Part shown: in pieces, positions 59,537 to 64,000 of the stretch | Position numbering within the stretch: the stretch's first letter is position 1 | Layout: each line of letters starts with the position of its first letter | Origin: Sporosarcina sp. FSL K6-1508 | GTDB taxonomy: Bacteria; Bacillota; Bacilli; Bacillales_A; Planococcaceae | Reading direction: 5' to 3' | Length of the DNA: 64,000 nucleotides | Assembly: GCF_038007465.1 (NCBI RefSeq) | Contig: NZ_JBBOXF010000001.1 | Coordinates: forward strand, 2,987,001-3,051,000 | The notes under the pieces: model-generated | Databases searched by the model: none | What the model was told of the DNA's origin: nothing | The model's input: only the letters and a program-made list of their open reading frames with translations | Translations under genes and position numbers: made by a program

Positions 59537-61093
59537 ATGAAAATGATAGATAAAGATGTTGTTATCGTAGGTGGTGGATTAGGAGGGTGTGCAGCAGCAT
59601 TATCGGCATGCGCTAATGGCTTACAAGTGTTGTTAACTGAAGAAACAGACTGGATTGGTGGTCAAGTTACCTCGCAAGGAGTGCCACCCGATGAACATCA
59701 ATGGATTGAAGAGTTTGGATCGACTCAGAGATATCAAGTGTATCGTAGAAAAGTTCGAGACACTTATTTACGAACAATGGATGTAAAAGGTACTAAAACA
59801 CTGTTTAATCCAGGGAATGGATTGGTCAGCAACATTTGCCATGATCCGAGGGTTAGTCTGCATGTATTGAATGAAATGCTTCTGCCATATATCTTAACAA
59901 ACCAACTTACGATTATATTGAACACGGCAGTTACCTCGGTTAAAAGAAATGGCAGAACAGTAACAAACATAACCTATAAAAATACTGTGACTGGAAAAGA
60001 AGAAATGGCTGTTGCACTCTATTTCATCGATGCTACAGAAGCCGGGGATCTATTACCATTAGCTAGTGTCGATTATGTAACAGGTGCGGAAGCAAAAGCA
60101 GATACTCATGAACCGCATGCATTGAAAGTCGCGGATTCTACCGATATTCAAGCATTCACATATGTACTAGGAATGGAGTACAGGCAAGGAGAAAATCATA
60201 CGATTCCGGAGCCGGAGATGTACGAGTTTTGGAAAGAATTTCATCCAGCTATATGGCCCGATAACTATTTAAGCTTTTTCGCGCCACATCCGATTACGAA
60301 AGAGAAAAGAGAATATACGCTTTTCCGTGAAAAGACAGGATTCCCTCTCTGGGAATATCGACGTAGCTTTGATAAGCAACAGTTTAATACGCCAGTCGAT
60401 GCTGGTGATGTCAGTTTAATGAATTGGCCGCAAAGTGATTACTTTTTAGGGAATATCTATGATGTAACTGAAGCAGAAAAAGAGCAACATATCTATCAAG
60501 CAAAACAGTTGAGCATGTCCCTGCTGTACTGGTTACAAACCGAAGCACCACGGTCTGATGGCAGTAAAGGATATCCAGGGTTGAAACTACGTAAAGATCT
60601 ATTTACAACTGAAGATGGTTTAGCAAAAGCAGCCTATATTAGGGAATCAAGGCGCATAAAAGCAGATTATACAATTGTAGAGCAAGATGTTTCACCTGAT
60701 TTTAATGAAGGGAAGACAGGGAAGTTATATGCTGATCGGATAGGAATTGGCTCATATAGTATCGATTTACATCCCAGCATGGCAGGGAGAACCTATTTAG
60801 ATATAAAAGCATTACCGTACCATATTCCATTAGGTGCACTGATTCCAACAGATACAGATAATCTGTTAGCAGGCTGTAAAAATATCGGAACAACACATAT
60901 AACAAATGGATGCTATCGCCTCCATCCAACAGAGTGGAATATCGGTGAAGCATGTGGCGCTTTAATTGCATTCTGTATAAAAAATAGCACAGATCCAAAA
61001 ACAGTCCGTGCAAATAAAAAGATGTTAACAGAATTTCAAGATACCCTACGAGCAGATGGTTTCGAATTAGAGTGGCCGGCAGAATTTTATTGA
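59537..61093 (+). CDS. FAD-dependent oxidoreductase (FAD_oxidored family)
   Basis: A 518-residue flavoprotein. The dinucleotide motif DVVIVGGGLGGCAAALSACANG lies at residues 6-27, followed by LLTEETDWIGGQVTSQGVPPDEH, the pattern of PF12831-type enzymes often found in polysaccharide and glycoside gene clusters. FIDATEAGDLLPL is near residue 165; the C-terminus has NIGTTHITNGCYRLHPTEWNIGEACG. It has no signal peptide. It may perform a hydroxyl oxidation of the imported compound. Starts immediately behind the previous stop (two ATG options, 59537 and 59543). Confidence 0.88.
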   Translation: MKMIDKDVVIVGGGLGGCAAALSACANGLQVLLTEETDWIGGQVTSQGVPPDEHQWIEEFGSTQRYQVYRRKVRDTYLRTMDVKGTKTLFNPGNGLVSNICHDPRVSLHVLNEMLLPYILTNQLTIILNTAVTSVKRNGRTVTNITYKNTVTGKEEMAVALYFIDATEAGDLLPLASVDYVTGAEAKADTHEPHALKVADSTDIQAFTYVLGMEYRQGENHTIPEPEMYEFWKEFHPAIWPDNYLSFFAPHPITKEKREYTLFREKTGFPLWEYRRSFDKQQFNTPVDAGDVSLMNWPQSDYFLGNIYDVTEAEKEQHIYQAKQLSMSLLYWLQTEAPRSDGSKGYPGLKLRKDLFTTEDGLAKAAYIRESRRIKADYTIVEQDVSPDFNEGKTGKLYADRIGIGSYSIDLHPSMAGRTYLDIKALPYHIPLGALIPTDTDNLLAGCKNIGTTHITNGCYRLHPTEWNIGEACGALIAFCIKNSTDPKTVRANKKMLTEFQDTLRADGFELEWPAEFY

Positions 61094-61121
61094 TAGTGAA
61101 AAATTAAAGTGGAGGGATCGA

Positions 61122-61958
61122 ATGAATATTAGTATCAGTATGTATAGTTTGGCATCCACTATAAGCAAGGAAAAGTGGTCAATTGTCGATTTCATAGACT
61201 ATGCAAGCAGTATTGGAATAGATGGGGTGGAATTACTTGATATTTATTGGGCGAATAAAGAAGATAAAGACGAAGAAATCGAGCAAGTGCTTACTGCATT
61301 GAAAAGCTATAACTTACAAGTGGCAGCATATGATATCACTAATAATTTTGTGAAAGAATCGGTTGAAGAACGTGCTGAAGAAGTGGCCAAGGTATTGAAC
61401 GGTATTGAAGTTGCAAAAAAAATAGGAACGAGTATTGTACGCGTTTTTTGCGGCGATATCCATGGTGATAACACATATGAAAATGGATCGGCTTGGATTA
61501 TCGAAGGCTTGAAAAAATGTGCAGAAACTGCTGAAAAAGAGCAAGTCTATTTAGCGATAGAAAATCACGGTTTATTAGCGGGGAAAAGTAAACAAGTTAA
61601 CGAAATTATAAAGGCAGTGAATAATCCTTATGTAAAAACAACGTTCGATACGGGAAACTTTTTACTTGTCCATGAAAAGCCGACAGAAGCATTTGAACAG
61701 TTGAAAAACGAAATCGTTCATGTTCATTTTAAAGACTTTCGTAAAAAAGAAGAAAATGAGCCACTCCGTGGGTTTCGTTCCACAGAAGGAGTAGAGTTAA
61801 TTGGGGTTATTCCTGGTGATGGTGAAGTTGATCTCGCTTATATTGTAAATGGATTAAAAGATAGTAATTATAATGGCTGGTTATCTATAGAATATGAAGG
61901 ACATGACGACGCGAAAATGGCTAACGAAGAAGCGGTACGTCGTTTAAAAACCTATTGA
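61122..61958 (+). CDS. Sugar phosphate isomerase/epimerase family TIM barrel
   Basis: A 278-residue xylose-isomerase-like/AP-endonuclease 2 fold protein. Metal-site residues are in IGIDGVELLDIYW, VYLAIENHG (Glu), KTTFDTGNF (Asp), IVHVHFKDF (His) and GWLSIEYEGHDD (Glu). Such enzymes act as epimerases, keto-sugar lyases or 2-keto-inositol type isomerases. GTGGAGGG precedes ATG 61122. It fits the operon as the partner of the Gfo/Idh dehydrogenases. Confidence 0.88.
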   Translation: MNISISMYSLASTISKEKWSIVDFIDYASSIGIDGVELLDIYWANKEDKDEEIEQVLTALKSYNLQVAAYDITNNFVKESVEERAEEVAKVLNGIEVAKKIGTSIVRVFCGDIHGDNTYENGSAWIIEGLKKCAETAEKEQVYLAIENHGLLAGKSKQVNEIIKAVNNPYVKTTFDTGNFLLVHEKPTEAFEQLKNEIVHVHFKDFRKKEENEPLRGFRSTEGVELIGVIPGDGEVDLAYIVNGLKDSNYNGWLSIEYEGHDDAKMANEEAVRRLKTY

Positions 61959-61979
61959 GATAGGGGGATAGAAATAATC

Positions 61980-62699
61980 ATGAGAATTGTATTTGCTAGT
62001 TTAGATAAAATCGACTTTCGTAACTCATTAGAAAATGTAAGCTTAATTGAGTCGGTTGAACAGTTAAAAAGAGCTGACAGCAAAGAGACTACATATGTAT
62101 TAGCCATTTCTGAAGAGCAGTTGAAAGCTGTGGAAAATAGCGATAATGAGGTGTATATTCCCTTCACTGAGCTAACTGCTGATCATCAAAGACTGGGCTG
62201 GTATGTTTATTTTGATTTAGTAAACTATCCATTTTATCAAAAGGTAAAAGAGATGATCGCTAAGGAAGATAAACCTAAAGGCGTTTTCCGATTTAGACGA
62301 ATGGTGAAACAAGATGAAAATAATTTGTTACTCGCGTGTGATCTATATGTATTATCTTCATTACTTGGCGAACCCCAAGGCATTCAAGTAAAACAAACCG
62401 ATCAATTTGTGACTCCGACACATACAATTGTCTTGATGGACTTTGGTGAAGGAACAATGGCGCATATTGAATATACGGTAGCTGACCAAGAGCGAATTGA
62501 GCTTGAGTGGAGTGGGATTAAAACGATTATTGAATTTGATAGTAATCAGATGAGACCGATTCAATCAGGTAGTATAACGTCTTTGCCATTAGCCATTTCG
62601 GTCGATGCCATTTTAGCATCAGCACAGAAAGTAAATCAGGAGCTCATTACTCGATTGAATTATTTCAGTAACTTAATCAATGGGGGTGCACATTCATGA
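61980..62699 (+). CDS. Gfo/Idh-like protein lacking the nucleotide-binding half
   Basis: A 239-residue protein. It starts MRIVFASLDKIDFRNSLENV without a GxGxxG motif; the part from about residue 100 (GVFRFRRMVKQ..., LYVLSSLLGEPQGIQVKQ, TIVLMDFGEGTMAHIEYTV) resembles the C-terminal substrate domain of Gfo/Idh/MocA enzymes. Without a cofactor site it would not be a dehydrogenase alone; it could be a subunit or chaperone of a neighbouring one. Its stop overlaps the next start (ATGA), implying coupling. The similarity is by eye and weak. Confidence 0.6.
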   Translation: MRIVFASLDKIDFRNSLENVSLIESVEQLKRADSKETTYVLAISEEQLKAVENSDNEVYIPFTELTADHQRLGWYVYFDLVNYPFYQKVKEMIAKEDKPKGVFRFRRMVKQDENNLLLACDLYVLSSLLGEPQGIQVKQTDQFVTPTHTIVLMDFGEGTMAHIEYTVADQERIELEWSGIKTIIEFDSNQMRPIQSGSITSLPLAISVDAILASAQKVNQELITRLNYFSNLINGGAHS

Positions 62700-63670
62700 A
62701 ACTTGGCATGATGAGTTTTGCACATATGCACGCATACAGTTATGCGGATGGCGTAAAGAGATTACCGAACGTTGAGTTAGTAGGCATTTTTGATGAAAAT
62801 GTTGAAAGAGGTCAAGAAGCTGCCCGAAAATATGATACGGTCCATTACAGTGATCAAGCAGAGTTTCTATCATTGGAAATAGAAGCTGTCATTATTTGCA
62901 GTGAAAACAATCGCCATAAAGAAATGGTTGTAAATGCTGCGAAAGCAAAGAAGCATATCCTATGTGAAAAACCAATTGCAACAAATCTTACAGACGCTAA
63001 AGAAATAATTCAAGTATGTAAAGATCATGCCGTTATTTTGCAGATTGCTTATCCAGTCCGCTTTAGCTCGCCAATTCAACAAGTAAAAGAAATGATTGAT
63101 AACGGAGAATTAGGTGATATTGTAGCTTTTCGGACGACCAATCGGGGTCAAAATCCTGGTGGCTGGTTTATTGATAAAGAGCAATCAGGTGGTGGTGCTG
63201 TACTAGATCATACCGTACATATGGTTGATATTATGCGATGGTATTTAAATGAAGAAGTCACAGAGGTAAAGGCGATTATTGATTCCTATTTTCATGATAT
63301 AGCTATTGATGATGCGGGGCTTCTCACATTAGAATTCGAAAATGGCGTGATTGCTTCCCATGATGCAAGTTGGTCTCGTTTTACAGAGTACCCAACATGG
63401 GGAGATGTAACGATTGAGGTGATTGGGACGAAACAAACAGTGAAAGTCGATGCATTTAACGAACACGTTAAGATGTTCAGTAGTGGAAAAAAATCATTGG
63501 AACATATTTTTTATGGAAACGACATGGACTTTGGATTGATTCGTGATTTTATTAACTGTGTAAAGGAAGGAAGAGAACCATCTATAACAGGTTATGACGG
63601 ACTAAAATCATTAGCGGTTTCATTGGCAGCGTACGAATCAAGTAAATTTAAAAAGGCAATTAGGTTATAA
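62696..63670 (+). CDS. Gfo/Idh/MocA-family oxidoreductase
   Basis: A 324-residue NAD(P)-dependent dehydrogenase: LGMMSFAHMHAYSYADGVKRL at the start (the SFAHMHA variant of the Rossmann loop), CEKPIATN near residue 95, and GGGAVLDHTVHMVDIMRWYL (about 162-181). It is coupled to the upstream half-size protein. It is the third full Gfo/Idh enzyme of the cluster, suggesting stepwise oxidation, rearrangement and reduction of one substrate. Confidence 0.9.
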   Translation: MKLGMMSFAHMHAYSYADGVKRLPNVELVGIFDENVERGQEAARKYDTVHYSDQAEFLSLEIEAVIICSENNRHKEMVVNAAKAKKHILCEKPIATNLTDAKEIIQVCKDHAVILQIAYPVRFSSPIQQVKEMIDNGELGDIVAFRTTNRGQNPGGWFIDKEQSGGGAVLDHTVHMVDIMRWYLNEEVTEVKAIIDSYFHDIAIDDAGLLTLEFENGVIASHDASWSRFTEYPTWGDVTIEVIGTKQTVKVDAFNEHVKMFSSGKKSLEHIFYGNDMDFGLIRDFINCVKEGREPSITGYDGLKSLAVSLAAYESSKFKKAIRL

Positions 63671-63760
63671 ACGTTAATAGGGGGCACTAGTTTTCATCGA
63701 TTATGATAGGAAGCTGTAGTGTCCTTTATTGTTTATTTGAAGAAGGTAAAAACTTCTAAT

Positions 63761-63918
63761 TATATCGAACGTAAGAATCCTGCATAAACTGAGCGAAGGC
63801 GCCTTTCAAGGGGTAGCCGATGCCCAAAGATTGATAGCGCAGCGGTCAGGCTTAGGGCGGGAGGCATCCCCTGACGCCGAAGCGGATTCAATGGGGATCA
63901 TTAATTCAACATATATTT
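63761..63918 (-). repeat. MITE-like element, copy F (middle form)
   Basis: About 158 bp. Left TATATCGAACGTAAGAATCC, then ACTGAGCGAAGGCGCC, an inserted palindromic block with GGCGGGAGGCATCC-like sequence, and right end ATTCAATGGGG...TTAATTCAACATATAT, which matches the right end of copy C. It lies directly before the last, incomplete gene. Confidence 0.7.
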
Positions 63919-63928
63919 AGGAAAGGCG

Positions 63929-64000
63929 TTGATCATCATAGACAAAATTATTTACTGGAATGATCATGAAACGGTTTTGTTTGCTGTTGAAGAATTAAGA
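63929..64000 (+). CDS. Start of a further gene, cut by the window end
   Basis: The frame from TTG 63929 reads LIIIDKIIYWNDHETVLFA and on to the edge. The ribosome site GGAAAGG lies just upstream. This beginning resembles cytosolic carbohydrate-active proteins of the DUF4838 type, but 24 codons are too few to be sure. The real start could also be a few codons further in. Confidence 0.45.
   Translation, partial: MIIIDKIIYWNDHETVLFAVEELR

Overview
The window is chromosomal DNA of a low-GC, spore-forming Gram-positive bacterium. Gene order and protein sequences fit a Planococcaceae member close to Sporosarcina; that placement is inference from content, not from a search. Strong Shine-Dalgarno sequences, frequent TTG/GTG starts, a sigma-W promoter, a T-box leader and the Bacillus-type order mtaB-deoC-rpsU-nfeD-floA-yqfC-yqfD-phoH-pgpH-ybeY-dgkA-cdd-era-recO all point to Bacillales.

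Layout. (1) 1-13.4 kb is conserved housekeeping: tRNA modification, deoxyribose catabolism, ribosomal protein S21, membrane-microdomain proteins NfeD/FloA, sporulation proteins YqfC/YqfD, then PhoH, the c-di-AMP phosphodiesterase PgpH, rRNA maturation, lipid kinase, cytidine deaminase, Era and RecO. (2) 13.4-28.2 kb is an accessory zone: a LrgA/LrgB-like pair, a Nudix enzyme, a VOC enzyme whose 3' end was cut off by an intact IS66 element, a lipoprotein gene split by an IS1182-like element, acetyltransferases, unknown small genes, decayed fragments, and two ~0.5 kb copies of a MITE-like repeat. (3) 28.2-32.2 kb is a RpiR regulator, M20 desuccinylase-type enzyme, GNAT and enolase-superfamily racemase, the gene set of the N-succinyl D-to-L amino acid route. 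(4) 32.3-42 kb carries a YkvI-type transporter, a proline T-box with proBA, an LCP wall protein, a ComEC-like metallo-beta-lactamase lipoprotein, a second FtsH, a 7 x 21 bp tandem repeat and a patatin lipase. (5) 42.0-46.1 kb is a group IIC intron inserted just behind the patatin terminator and itself interrupted by an IS21-family element. (6) 46.2-64 kb is a carbohydrate cluster: sulfatase, YesL-like protein, CUT1 ABC importer without its ATPase, a GGDEF-like/HTH regulator, and an array of Gfo/Idh/MocA dehydrogenases, a DapA-like aldolase, an MDR enzyme, an FAD oxidoreductase and a TIM-barrel isomerase.

How the parts fit. The importer and the dehydrogenase operon are preceded by a near-identical ~40 bp element (32 of 40 positions) that ends in a -35 hexamer; the regulator lies divergently beside one copy and carries a cre-like site. 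This suggests one carbon-repressed regulon for uptake and oxidation of an unidentified glycoside, cyclitol or uronate.

The most notable findings are the shared operator with the GGDEF-like/HTH regulator, the dispersed MITE family (six copies, one supplying a gene's stop codon), the reconstructable lipoprotein split by IS1182 with a 4 bp target duplication, the nested IS21-in-group-II-intron, and the exact 21 bp period repeat at 40861-41007.
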